This document shows positions 48,137 to 60,063 of a DNA stretch of 64,000 nt, in pieces. The translations under genes and the position numbers were made by a program. The number at the start of each line of letters is the position of its first letter. Position 1 is the stretch's first letter. The notes under the pieces were generated by a model that saw only the letters and a program-made list of their open reading frames with translations, made no database searches and was not told the origin of the DNA. Source of the stretch: Ampelomyces quisqualis (lineage: Eukaryota > Ascomycota > Dothideomycetes > Pleosporales > Phaeosphaeriaceae); contig JAGTXZ010000019.1 of assembly GCA_018398575.1 (NCBI GenBank), forward strand, positions 1,984,001 through 2,048,000, written 5' to 3'.

Positions 48137-48682
48137 ATGCTTCGCTCATCGATCATCAAGAGCGCGCGCTCTGTCGCCGCACCCCGCTACTTTTCCTTCG
48201 CAGCCCGCCGCTTCGCCGAGGGCGCCACTGGATCCGGATCCTCGAGGGCTACCGGCTCTGCTGGAGGGTAAGTGCAGCTTTGAAAACCCGAAGCCGCAGA
48301 TGGAAAGTACAGCGGCTAACAAACACGCCAGCGATGCATTCACCAAGCGCGAGAGCGCCGCCGAAGAGCTATACATCCGCCAGGAAGAAAAGGCCAAGTA
48401 CGTCTACGAACCCGCCAGCCGCCCGCCACCACTCGACGCATATTCCCATCAACGAGCCTAGACACGTTATCGATAGGACAAAGCGCTGACAAAATGACGC
48501 AGGCTTCTGGCTATCCAGGAAAAGCTCAAGCAGCAGCGCCAGCACATCGATGACCTTGATAAGCACATGTCAGTCACCCCCCACCACGCACATCCTGCCC
48601 CCCATAACATCGCAACTGACGTCCACATAGCCAGGATGTCATCAAGGAAGGCGAGCAATCCGGCCAGGGCGAACAGAAGTAA
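48137..48682 (+). CDS. inh1: Mitochondrial F1F0-ATPase inhibitor (IF1/Inh1)
   Basis: Small matrix protein that blocks ATP hydrolysis by F1 when the membrane potential collapses. Four short exons, 48137-48267, 48332-48397, 48503-48568 and 48631-48682, add up to 104 residues with phases 2/2/2. The N-terminus MLRSSIIKSARSVAAPRYFS is Arg/Ser-rich without acids, a typical import presequence with likely cleavage after ARRFA or nearby. A glycine/serine-rich stretch leads to the inhibitory segment: GDAFTKRESAAEELYIRQEE, then KAKLLAIQEKLKQQRQHIDD and LDKHI, a helix with heptad pattern that forms the dimer coiled coil. The end QDVIKEGEQSGQGEQK is hydrophilic. The F..RE.A.E..Y..... E..KL order is the IF1 family signature. 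Because every exon is short, the gene is easy to miss in an open-frame scan. Confidence 0.92.
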
Positions 48683-49272
48683 GCTTCTTCCCCAGTGCGA
48701 CAGGAAGAATAGATGCAGCGACAGGCTGACCTCACGGTCCTTGTTTTAGCCACTGAACGGCCCCACGAGGAACGGATTGCCTGCGAGCGAGATCCCCATG
48801 AGTCGAGTTATAGCAAATGTTGAATGTAGCGAGAAATTGAGCTTGCATGTTGCATGATTCACGGTCGCTTGCCTTACGTGACTTTTTCTTTCAGAGTGGC
48901 TCGTGGATAGAGCATTGGCTATACACTCCAGCTGGCCGGAATAACTCTAGCCAAGTCCAGCAATATCCACCGAATTCCTTCTCCGTCAACTCAATCATTT
49001 ACAACGGCTCTGTCTACACCCATACAAGCAAGCTCTTACGCTCTCATGCTTCAGGCACACATCCACTCTCTCACAGTGTACAAACACATCATCTCATAGT
49101 TCCAGTGTCAGAAATCGGCATCATGACATTCCCCATTCAAATCAACGCCCCAAAGATGCGCTTCGGAGATAACATTTCTGCTGATGCAAACTCCAACCCA
49201 AGTCAAACCTGTAGCTACGTGGGGGATTTTCCAAGCCTTTGACCAAGCAGCCTCAAAGACTCGAGCTTCCAC
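48683..49272. other. Convergent intergenic region, no gene seen
   Basis: These 590 bases separate the 3' ends of the ATPase-inhibitor gene (plus) and nsp1 (minus). A 131-codon frame at 48847-49242 has no recognisable motif. Confidence 0.4.
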
Positions 49273-51587
49273 CTACGAAACACCACCGAACCTCTCCGTG
49301 CGGCCACCACGGAAGCTGCGCATAAAGTCGTCGGAAGGATCATTACCGAGTCCGTTCCAGCCATTGGCCCCAACGCGTTGAGTTTCCTTTTGGGCCTGAT
49401 TGATCTTCTCTTTGAGTTGTGCCGTGCCGGAGTCGATGAGTTGGAGTTGTGAGAGTTGGGTGTTAAGGACGCGAACGACTTTGGTCAACTACGCGCAAAA
49501 TGTAAGTGAATGATAGCGAACGAATACAAGCTTGGATACATACTGGATCATCAGGCTTGCCAGTCTTGCTCAGCGTCTGAGATGTGGTATTAATCTCCTC
49601 AATCATTTCAGTGAGGTCTCGGTTGAGCTCATTAAGCCTGTCTGAGAGCTTCTCGGCAAGTTTGTATCTGTTTATAGATTAGTCGTGTGGCCCAGTAGTT
49701 ACTAAACATATAACATACGTTCTCTCGCGCTCCTGATCTGGACCGCGAAGGCCATCAGACTTGCCGCTGACGCCATGCATCTTCATCAGGTTCTCAATCT
49801 CCTTCTCGTAACGGTCCAGATATGAGTCGAGCTCCTGCTGATTCTCCTCCATCATAGTCAACTGCCGCTCAACCTCGGCAGCGTCGCGCTCTGCTTGGAA
49901 TGTTTTCGAGTACAGCTGTCGAACCTTGTCCGAGTTCTCGACTAATGCTCGGTCCCACTTCGCGACCGTCTCGGCTTGTGTCTGGAACTCCTTCTGATAC
50001 TTTGACAGGTCGGCCGCCCATCGTGTGATGATCTCGTCCATGCTCTTATTCTTCAGGCGGGACTGTGCAGAGGGTGCAGGCCCAGCAGTCGAGCTGGCCA
50101 TTCCACCAGTCTTGGTTGCATCGTTCGATGTGCCTCCAGGCGTCGGTGCAGGCTGGCTGGTCGAAGTTGATGTTGATGGTTGCGCAGGGGTCGCGGCGGG
50201 CTTCGCGCCGAATAGACTGGGTGCGCTGCTTGTAGCTGTTGTAGCACCAGACGATGCTGGCGCGGAGCTGCCGCCGCCCAATCCAGAGAACATTGATGAA
50301 CTTGGTGCTGCCGTGGTAGTAGCTTGAGCAGTTGCTGCTGTAGTGCCAGGGCCTCCACTTGTCGCTGGAGCACTACCAGGAGTAGATGCTGCAGGCTTGC
50401 CTAGATTGAACAAAGAGCTGCCACCTGTGGACGCTGGTGTGCTTGATCCTGCACCAGCAAACAGACCTGACGAGGAAGCTGCAGAGGATGTCGGTGCCGC
50501 CGCGTTTCCGCCAAGGCCGAAAGATGCAATGCTTGAGGCAGCTTGCGAAGTTGCAGGAGCTGCTGGTGTATTACCCAGGCTGAAGGTCGGGGGCTTGCTG
50601 GCAGGTGTTGAGGATAGAGTTGAACCGGGTTGCGCTCCGAATAATGATGGCTTTGAAGCTGCTTGTCCTTGTGCACCAGCTGGACCTCCGGCCCCAAAGA
50701 GGCCAGAACCCGATGAAGACGCAGGAGTCGTCCCTTTGTCCGCACCAGCCGAGGCGTCTTTGTTTCCACCGAACAACGTCGCAGGAGGGGTAGAGCTTCC
50801 CTGAGACGGTGCTGAGAGTCCACCACCGAAAGGAGACCCAGATGCAGGCGCGCCAGAAGATGCGGCTGGCTGTGCACCGAAGAGTGATGGGCTCTGCTGA
50901 CTCGGTTGAGCGGGCTTTGCCTGTGAGAACAGCCCTGGGCCAGGCTGCGCGCCTCCAGCGGCCTGAGTGTTTTGTCCACCGAACACGCTACCAGCGCCCG
51001 CTTGCGTGGTGGCACCACTGAACAGACTGTTTCCAGGAGGCGCGCCAGCAGGAGTCGTCGACGGCAAGAAGGACGTCTTTGATGCGGCGGGTGTGGCTGC
51101 GGGTGTGGATGCTGTTGTTCATTGTTAGCCAGTACGCGAGGAATGCTTGCTCAAGACACATACAGGTGGTGCCAAAACCAGAACCAAAGGTAGGCGCAGA
51201 AGGTGTCGTCCCACCCGAAGCAGCCCCAAAGCCGGCCCCGAACATGGACGGCTTCGCGGCACCGTCTCCACCCGGTTTGCTGAGGTTGCTGCCTCCGAAT
51301 ACAGACGGTGTTGTCGCGCCTGATGTGGCTGCTCCTCCACCGAACAGCCCGCCAGGCTTGCTTGCAGGTGTGCTTGAAGCGCTGCCGCCGAAGAGGTTTG
51401 ACGTGCCGGAACCTGCGCCTCCGCCAAACAAGCCAGAGCCGCCTGATGAGCTTGCGCCCGTGTTCGCCGAGCTCGCGGTTCCAAAGAGGGAGGGCGTCGG
51501 GCCGCCAGATGAATTGTTGACAGCGCCAAAGAGCGGTTTGTTCGGCGTGCTGCCGCTGCCCTGCTGCCCGAAGCTGAAGCCTGCCAT
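49273..51587 (-). CDS. nsp1: FG nucleoporin Nsp1
   Basis: Central-channel nucleoporin; its FG repeats form the permeability barrier and its C-terminal coiled coil anchors it with Nup57/Nup49 and with Nup82. Exons 51587-51164, 51111-49719, 49667-49544 and 49488-49273 give 718 residues. The start MAGFSFGQQGSG is standard. Residues 1 to about 445 are Ser/Thr/Ala/Gly/Pro-rich with many FG units of the LFG/FGG kind (PSLFGT, GLFGGG, SVFGG, SMFGAGFG, PTFGSGFG, PSLFGAQP) and very few charges. The Nsp1 C domain begins near MDEIITRWAADLSKYQKEFQ and continues as a long coiled coil (KWDRALVENSDKVRQLYSKT, LTMMEENQQELDSYLDRYEK, KLAEKLSDRLNELNRDLTEM, LTKVVRVLNTQLSQLQLIDS). Introns 2 and 3 fall inside the coiled coil and keep heptad phase. 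Ends GRTERFGGVS. The gene is divergent from the Laa2-like gene. Confidence 0.95.
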
Positions 51588-52120
51588 ACTGTGTGGTCGC
51601 GGTTGAGTAGATGAAGCTAGGTGGAGTTGTCCAAGTTACGCGCCGGGGCTGTTTGCGCGGTTGGGGTGCAAGTAGAAACGATTGCGCAGACAGTCGCCAG
51701 ACAACCTGAACAGGTCAATGAATCGCCAAGGCAACAGCGTATTTACAATAGGTCCAGGCGGGCAATGACGAACGGCGTCACGTCTTTCACGTCGCGTCAA
51801 TGTCGCAGCTGCCAAAAGATGGTGGATCTAGCTTGCATGGTTCCATGTTTCCATGGGGAGCACCGGCGAATTGTTATTCCCAGCTTGTCCGGTTGGTCGA
51901 TTACAGGTGCTTCTAGATCGCCGACCCCGCCGTCCCTTGGGCTGTGCCTGCAACTCGACGACGACGCTGGACATCGACAACACCTGGATGATGCTGCAAG
52001 ACCTCAGTCTTGTTTTGATCAACCTTGTGGCCAACTCTATTTGGGCAACCTACACCGTAGCCTTACCAGCACACCGACCTTCTTTACACGAGCCGTCGAG
52101 GCTAGAATATCGAGCACAGC
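51588..52120. promoter_or_regulatory. Divergent promoter region nsp1 / Laa2-like (533 bases)
   Basis: Both genes start outward from this segment. A plus-strand frame (51621-52157) overlaps the next gene's start in another frame and is not supported. Confidence 0.45.
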
Positions 52121-53775
52121 ATGGTCAACGAGCTGGCACCGCCTCGTAAGAGCGTAGAGCTTGAGGACCCTGGTGCGAAGGAGCTTGGTATGTCAACCTG
52201 TCCTGTTTAGTGATATACATCTAATCAGACTTGAAGACGAAGCCTCGAGCGACGAGCACTTTTCAGATGCCTCAGAGGGCCAGGGGAACAGGAACGAGGC
52301 TACCTCGCCGATTCCAATCACCAGAGTCGAGCGCGTAGATGACGCCCCAGCTCACGGCGAGGTCCCTGGAACAGACGCGTACAACAAGCGAACACAGGAT
52401 GCCGTGCCTGACGAGGTTGAGATCGTACCAGAAGGAGCGCGGAGCCGTAGTGCTTCACGAGTCAGCACCAGTGATCGACCACTCACGCCTGGAGGGTCAA
52501 CTGTTCCCAAGACTATAGTCGAGAAGATCGATCCCGATCAGCCCAGCTATGGTGATGTCCCAGGCACACACGCACACCAGCAACGTCTTGCAGACGCGGA
52601 GCCCGACATTATTGTCAAGGCACCGGAGCCTCCTCAGCGCAAGTCCGAAGGTACGTAGGGAATTTCCTCGGTGCCTCCCTGCGTACCATTGACGGAAGAA
52701 GGGTCGCCAACTGCCTCGATTAGGTCTCCCATAAAGCCCGACAGCGAAGCCTCGAACGAACCCACACCAGACGCCCATGAGGAGCAGGATCGACAATACG
52801 AGGCTCCCAATGATTTCCCTGAAGACTACGATGGCTTTGGCGAGTTTGACGAATTTGAGGAGGGTGAGGAAGGAAATGATGATTTCGGGGACTTTGACGA
52901 TGGATTTCAACAAGGCGAAGATCAAGCAGAGACATCGTTTGATAAGCCCCCAGATCAGCCTCCTGTACATGCACCCTCTCCAGGTCCTGTAAGTCGCAAA
53001 AATACAGCCCAAGCCCAAAAAAGCCTGTGAGCATGTTCGTCCAGTGATGCACGACTAACTTGGCCCCACACAGCCTGTTTTGAACTTCGACGACCTCAAC
53101 ACAATTGAACATGTCGTTTCTGCAACACAGCCGTACATTGATGGCATATATCCTTGGTTACAAGATCTAGCCTCCCTAACTCCGCCCATTGACGATGCGC
53201 GCTCGATATTCCTCACTGAACGAAGTAAGTCTTTGTGGACGCAGCTGGTCGCGCCGCCCCCCTTACAACCGCCGGACTGGGTCCGTTCTCGCATACGGCG
53301 ACTGTTCCTCGTATCTCTGGGCGTCCCAGTCGACCTCGACGAGATACTCCCAGCTTCAAAACAGAAGAAACTCGTATTACCTTCGATGCGCATTCCCGGG
53401 GAAAAGTCTCCTCGGCCTTCGTCTGATGGCCGCAATGGTGCACTTGGCCGTGTCAAGAAGGAGGGAGAGAACGCGTCTTCCACCTCAGTCGACTCGTCGG
53501 CGTCAAGGCCGGAGAGAAGGAGAAAGGGTGTGCCACCACCTCCAGAGCTGGACATCAGCGGCGCAAGGATGCTATGCTCTACGACAGATGCCGCGCTGCA
53601 AAATCTTACCAAGGAGGAGCTTGAGGAGCACGTCGAGCGATTGAAGGGCTTGGCAGGAAGAGCTAATGAGGTTTTTGAGTACTGGCAGAAGCGCGTGGAG
53701 AGCGCATTGGGTGACAAGGATGCGTTCGAGCAAGTCATTGAGAGCCTGGTGGCGCACGCAAAGAAGCTGAGGTAG
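52121..53775 (+). CDS. DUF5102 / Laa2-like protein, probable clathrin-adaptor accessory factor
   Basis: Exons 52121-52187, 52237-52650, 52702-52988 and 53074-53775 give 489 residues. The first acceptor (52236) was chosen because the closer AG at 52228 breaks the frame. The N-terminal half is acidic and disordered, with two copies of a short unit (HGEVPGTDAYNKRTQDAVPD and YGDVPGTHAHQQRLADAEPD). A very acidic cluster at about residues 200-228 contains DGFGEFDEFEEGEEG and DDFGDFDDGF, which look like FxxF/acidic motifs that bind adaptor ear domains (as in aftiphilin). The C-terminal half is ordered: WLQDLASLTPPID, LWTQLVAPPPLQPPDWVRSR, IRRLFLVSLGVPVDLDEILP, and a final coiled coil. This C-terminal wording is what I associate with the yeast YBL010C/Laa2 family (DUF5102), an AP-1 partner. 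Function is therefore inferred from family resemblance and the acidic-phenylalanine motifs. Confidence 0.82.
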
Positions 53776-55058
53776 TAGACCCGTTGCTTACGGGCTCGTG
53801 TGAGTAACTGTTTAATAATGGACCCAAATCCGTTGCGTCTGATTCCTCGTCGTGGGCGTCAGCGGTGGGAAAGTCGTGCTGCAGCAAGACGGGATCACGT
53901 GACTGACACATGGCATGCAGCCTTGGAAGTTCGGGTACCCTTCGCTGGCGCCCAAAAGAAACGCTTGAGCGGCGCTACCAACGCTAGGGACAGTACGGGG
54001 AGACCCTGAAAGTGAAGCCACGCGCACCACCCGAACTCGAACTTCAAGCCAGGAAGGCATGTCAAGTTGGGTGGCCAGCGGACAGCGAACAGCTACCCCG
54101 CCTCGAGCAGGACTTTTCCGTACGGCGTACGCTGTGATGGAGCATCGATGACATGCCGTGGATGGTAGGCACACAGTCGTCCGTCTGAAACAGTGGGAGA
54201 CACACAGTGGCGACACAGCAGCGATCAAACAGGAGAAGGGCACCGCATCGAACCAGCAAGCCGTCGGCGCGCACTTGAGGCTACCGCTGTGTATGTGGAG
54301 ATTCGATGTGACCAGATGGCTGAGGCAGGAGGGGCAATCATTGCCGCGTGAGGCGGGACGCTGGAGCTTGCTTTGCGCCGGCAGAGTGGCAAATTAGCCC
54401 CTATCTATTGGTCGCCGCAAGACGCGGCATCTCGGCGAGCTGGTGGGATGGGCTGGGCAAGCGGCCGCGCTCTGCCATGGCCCATGGGATCCAGCGCTGG
54501 GTACGGAGTAGGAGGAACGCGACGAGGGAATGCCGGCGCGCCAGACTGTGACACTGCAAATCGCTGGTGAAGCTGCGCAGAGGCCACATGACGTCGCCAC
54601 GGTGCTTCCCCGGGGCCCTCGTCTGTCTTTGACGCTGGTTAGATACGGGTCCGAGGGGCTTGACTCGTCGGCGCAGTGGGCAGTCTGTATCACTGCTCAA
54701 GAGCCGTAGTACGGAGCACTGCAGTGCGTTTCTCGTGACCTGAGAGTCTGAGACGACGATTGCTCTGACTCTTGGCCGACTCTGCCAACACCTGCCTCGT
54801 GCACCTGGCACCAACAGCAACCGCCAACCCTGCAGCGCCGTTCAACCCTGGAGGGGTCCCTCTCGCTCCTAAGACCTAAGTAGACACCGCCTAATCCACG
54901 CCAGCCAGCGCAGCCATTCTTGTCCTTGTCTTCCCTGTTCCTCTTGTCGACTGCTGCAGCCTGATACCCGATACCCACGAGGCTGCATGCGCCTGTCCCT
55001 TCCTGTCCCCGATGCGCATCTAACACGCCGCCGCGATACTCACCAGCCCACCGTCGCC
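53776..55058. other. Intergenic region and nik1 leader (1.3 kb)
   Basis: No gene is supported. The last few hundred bases are pyrimidine-rich and probably form the nik1 promoter and 5' leader. Frames here on both strands lack motifs. Confidence 0.45.
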
Positions 55059-58000
55059 ATGGCCGCCGAAATGTATTCTGGCCTCGCCGACTTCATCAAG
55101 AACCTCGCTCGACACCACGACCCCTCTCGCGACCCGTCGTTTGGCGCCCAGATTGCCGCCAATGGCGCAAAGGCGACGCCCATCTCGCTGCCGGGCCTGG
55201 CATCTGCCGAGAAGGCTGCTCTCGAGACGGAGCTGGCCGCCCTCGCCGCAAGGGTAGAGCTTCTGGAGCACAAGAGCAGCGTTGCAGTAAACCAGAACAC
55301 CTTCCCCATCACACCCGCCGGCGAGCCCGCCGAGGAGGGCCTCGTATGCACACCTGCCGGCGCCCTGCGTGGCAGCAGCGGTCCGCCCGGCCCCGGCCGC
55401 CGTGGCTCCAACAGAGATCGAGCGCTGTGGGTGACCAACTGGCTCGCCGCGAAGGAATCCAACGGCGACGATACACCCGCCGCTGCCCTCACCGAGCAGC
55501 AGCTCTCCTACCTCCGCGACCACCTGAACCAGCAAGCCGACCAGATCAAGAATCAGCGCGAACACATTGACAATCTTTCTGCCGAAGTCAACAAGCAACT
55601 GGATAACCAAAACATGGCATTCGAACACGGTATTGAGGACATTGGTGCCCTCAAGCGTGAGCTCGGCAAGCACCAACAGGCCAACCTCGCTTTCCAGAAA
55701 GCCCTGCGAGAGATTGGTGCCATTGTCACCGCCGTCGCTATGGGCGATTTGAGCAAGAAAGTTTTGATTCACGCCAAGGAAATGGACCCTGAAATCACCT
55801 TGTTCAAACGCACCATCAATACCATGGTGGACCAGCTGCAGGAGTTTGCAAGTCAAGTCACGTTCCTTGCCAGAGAAGTCGGTACCGAGGGCAGGCTTGG
55901 TGGCCAAGCCAACCTCCCAGGGGTCGCGGGCATTTGGGCCGAACTGACAGACAGTGGTACGTATTGTTAAGGTTTCTGCAATCGGCCCGTTTTCTAACAT
56001 GGCCAGTCAATGTTATGGCCAAGAACCTTACCGATCAAGTGAGAGAGATTGCTGTGGTCACTACGGCCGTCGCTCATGGTGATTTGAGCCGCAAGATCGA
56101 ACGTCCAGCGAGAGGAGAAATTTTGCAGCTGCAGCAGACGATTAATACCATGGTGGACCAACTTCAATCATTCGCAACAGAAGTCACAAAAGTGGCTAGA
56201 GATGTTGGCACCGAAGGCAAACTTGGTGGTCAGGCCGAGATTGCTGGCGTCAAGGGCATGTGGAATGAGCTGACGGTCAACGTGAACGCCATGGCTCAGA
56301 ATCTTACCACTCAGGTTCGAGATATTGCTCAGGTTACCACGGCTGTTGCCCAAGGAAATCTCACGCGGAAAGTCGAAGCCGAGTGCAAAGGCGAGATCTT
56401 GGAGCTTAAAAATACCATCAATCGTATGGTTGACCAATTGCAACAATTCGCACACGAAGTTACAAAGATTGCAAGAGAGGTCGGGTCTGAAGGACGCCTC
56501 GGTGGGCAAGCTACTGTCCATGGGGTCGAAGGTACATGGAAAGACCTCACTGAAAACGTGAACGGTATGGCCATGAACCTAACCACGCAAGTGCGAGAAA
56601 TCGCCGAAGTCACGACTGCCGTTGCTCGAGGTGACCTTAGTCGAAAAGTCAAAGCAGAAGTACAGGGCGAAATTTTGTCCCTCAAGATCACCATCAACAC
56701 CATGGTGGACCGCCTGAACACTTTCGCTCAAGAAGTTAGCAAGGTCGCGCGAGAGGTCGGGACAGACGGTATCCTTGGCGGTCAAGCCCAGGTTGAAAAC
56801 GTGGAGGGCAAGTGGAAGGACCTCACGAACAATGTCAACACCATGGCAGAGAACCTCACTCTACAAGTGCGAAGTATATCCGTTGTCACGCAAGCCATCG
56901 CAAAGGGAGATATGAGCCGAAGAGTGCATGTGGACGCTGAAGGGGAGATTCGATTGCTCAAGGACACGATCAATGACATGGTCATGAGACTAGACGATTG
57001 GTCACTCGCTGTGAAGCGAGTAGCCCGCGACGTCGGTGTCGACGGCAAGATGGGTGGCCAAGCAGATGTGCGAGACATTGACGGCCGCTGGAAAGAGATC
57101 ACTACCGACGTCAACACCATGGCGCAGAACTTGACCTCCCAAGTGCGCGCCTTTGGTGACATCACCAATGCCGCGATGGAGGGAAAGTTCACGCAGATTA
57201 CCGTCGAGGCATCTGGTGAGATGGATGAGCTGAAGAGGAAGATCAATTTGATGGTGTCGAGTTTGAGAGAAAGTATCCAGAGGAACACAGCTGCAAGGGA
57301 AGCTGCCGAATTGGCGAACAAGACAAAGTCTGAGTTCCTCGCCAACATGTCCCACGAGATTCGAACACCCATGAACGGTATCATCGGTATGACGCAGCTC
57401 ACCCTCGACACCGATCTCACTCACGCACAGCGTGAGATGTTGACCATCGTCCATAACTTGGCCGGCCAGTTACTCACCATCATCGACGATATCCTAGATA
57501 TCTCCAAAATTGAGGCAAACCGCATGGTCATGGAGGAGATTCCGTTCTCCATGCGTGGCACGATTTTCAACGCCTTGAAGTCGCTGGCGTCAAGGGCGAA
57601 CGAGCGAAAACTCAACCTCGCCTACGATGTTAACTACAAGGTACCTGATTACGTTATCGGCGACTCCTTCCGTCTGAGGCAGATCATTTTGAACCTCGTC
57701 GGCAATGCGATCAAGTTCACAGAGCTTGGAGAAGTGAAGGTTGCCATCTCAATGGCGCAAGAGCAGGAATGTGGACCGGATCAATATGTCTTCCAGTTTG
57801 CTGTGTCAGATACGGGCATAGGAATTCGTGGTGATAAGCTCAATCTCATCTTCGACACCTTCCAGCAAGCCGATGGCTCTACGACGAGGAAGTTTGGTGG
57901 TACCGGTCTTGGACTGTCCATCTCCAAGCGTTTGGTGACTCTTATGGGTGGCCGCATGTGGGTCGAGTCCGACTTCGGCAAGGGTAGTATATTCTACTTT

Positions 58001-59325
58001 ACCTGCAGAGTACGTCTGGGCAAGGAAGATGTCAGTGCCATTCGACCGCAACTCGCAGCATACAGAGGTCATACCGTGCTCTTTGTCGACCAGGACCAAA
58101 CTGGCTTCTCGGCCGAGATCTCCGAGCACCTTAGGCAGCTTGATCTGGTTCCCATGGTTGTCAACACGGTCGACCAAGTACCTGGTTCCGAGAAGAGGAC
58201 AGACATGCCTTTCGATTGTGTCATCGTCGACAATGACAAGACGGCACGCGAGCTCAGGATTGCTGAGCGCTTCAAGTACATTCCGCTCGTCATGCTCACG
58301 CCTCGAGTATCGATCAACCTCAGATCCGCGCTTGAAAACGGCATTTCGAGCTACATGACTACGCCCTGCTTGCCCATTGATTTAGGCAATGCACTCATCC
58401 CAGCTCTTGACGGCCGCGCAGCGCCTCTTATTTCAGATCACTCAAAATCCTTCCAGATCTTGCTTGCCGAAGACAACGCGGTCAACCAGAAGCTTGCGGT
58501 CAGGATCTTAGAGAAGTACCACCATAGGGTTACGGTGGCGAACAACGGTCTCGAGGCTCTGCAGCACATCCAGAAGAAGCGCTTCGACTGCGTACTCATG
58601 GATGTGCAGATGCCCGTGATGGTCAGTCGAACCACATTGTACCAATCTAGAATCTCACTGACAGCTTCCAGGGTGGATTCGAAGCCACAGCTAAGATCCG
58701 TGAATGGGAGCGTGAAAACGGCGTTCCCTCGACTCCGGTTATCGCCCTAACAGCTCATGCCATGGTGGGCGACCGTGAGAAATGTCTTGCGGCGCAAATG
58801 GACGTATGTGGCAGCTCACCTACCCCTCGCATATTCTCGTTTACTGACCCACACCAAACAGGACTACCTTTCCAAGCCCCTCCGCCAAAACCAACTCATC
58901 CAAACCATCCTCCGATGCGCCACCCTAGGTGGCCACCTCTACGACCATGAAAAGCACGCCCCCACCATGCCGGACATGAACCTCCCAGCCAACAGCTCAG
59001 CCTCAACGCCCAAGAAGCGGCCGCAACTGGAACAACGTGGCTTTACTGAGCGGGGTCAAGCGGCCCAATCCCCGAGCCTGCTTGCAGCCGACCAACAGGA
59101 TGACAATGTCGAGAGGGTACGTTCGATGTCTTATGCTTTGTGAGAATCGCCTTTTGGGTTTGGTTGCCCGGTGCCAGATTGTACACGATTTGTGTGAGTC
59201 TGAGTGCTTGTTCTATACCGCTGCTTGCGCTGCACTGTTTGGACCACGGAGAATCGAATTCAAGTAATGGAGGCTAACGAGATGTTCTTTTCCCACAGTT
59301 GTTGCTGAGAAGCCATTCCAGCTGA
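55059..59325 (+). CDS. nik1: Class III hybrid histidine kinase Nik1/Os-1 (HAMP-array osmosensor)
   Basis: Cytoplasmic hybrid sensor kinase upstream of the HOG MAP kinase pathway; the target pathway of phenylpyrrole and dicarboximide fungicides. Exons 55059-55956, 56007-58621, 58672-58803, 58862-59116 and a 27-base exon 59299-59325 give 1308 residues. After a 190-residue N-terminus come five full HAMP units of about 92 residues (each containing a version of TINTMVDQLQ.FA..V..VAREVGT.G.LGGQA) plus a degenerate sixth. The H-box is SEFLANMSHEIRTPMNGIIG, phospho-acceptor H749. ATPase boxes: LRQIILNLVGNAIKFT (N), VSDTGIGIRGDKL (G1), FGGTGLGLSISKRLVTLMGG (G2). The receiver has AEDNAVNQKLAVRILEKYHH and VLMDVQMPVMGGFEATAKIR with D1165, then ALTAHAM and DYLSKP. 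Introns 2 and 3 fall inside the receiver. If the last intron is not removed, the protein ends RSMSYAL at 59143. MAAEMYSGL was preferred over the upstream ATG at 54987. Confidence 0.96.
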
Positions 59326-60063
59326 CTCCCTAACAAACGGCCTCGGCGCGAGTAAAGCCCGATTTTATTCGGTTATTTTTCAAAAAGACCATGGGAAATA
59401 CTTGTCGAGCCCGTTTGTGGACGTTGGTTCCATCGTCATGCTAGCATGTTATGTGCGCCCCCGGACATGTGAAGTCATGCATCGCCACAAGGAAACAAGG
59501 AATCGACGTGTTCCAGGGGGATACCCTGCCCTTGGACACAGGTTACAACGCACTATTGCTGCCGTCAGTGTGCACGATGATAGGGACAGGCAAATCGCAT
59601 TGCATGCCTTCGTCCCCCTCCTTACCTAGTTCTTTCTTCTATTGATATTTTTTTTTCGTTGGCCATTTCCCTTGCTTTTCATCGTCGTCACGTGTCTTCT
59701 GGCATTAAAGTAGGTTCGTCAACACCCTGGCTTGCATATTGTATCCGGCGTTTTTTTTTTCACAATTTGGTTTTCTAACATTTCTTTATCGACTGTGCAC
59801 TATCTATCACTATCGCTGAAATGGCCTGGGGGCATTTTGGCGTCCAAAGGCGGCGCGTGGGTTTGATGTTTTTTTGTGGCTGGCTTGGAATTCGATAGTG
59901 GATTACCTACTTGCGACAAGCAGATTTATTGAGACAGGAAAAAAAAATTGGGACAGGATGATTTGTGATGGTGCATGTGTTTGTCTAGTTGGTATTGGAC
60001 TGACAGTAGGTGAATTTGAAAACTTCTCCATTTGATATATGTTCCACATGTGGCTCTCCAAGG
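59326..60063. other. Convergent 3' intergenic region
   Basis: It separates the 3' ends of nik1 (plus) and sdh4 (minus). T-rich runs at 59648-59656 and 59751-59760 and A-rich runs near 59940 fit 3' processing signals. No gene is seen. Confidence 0.45.

Noticed and set aside
55020..56000. 326-codon minus-strand frame over the nik1 N-terminus
   Set aside because: It is the antisense of the HAMP-containing first exon; composition follows from the complement of the kinase codons.
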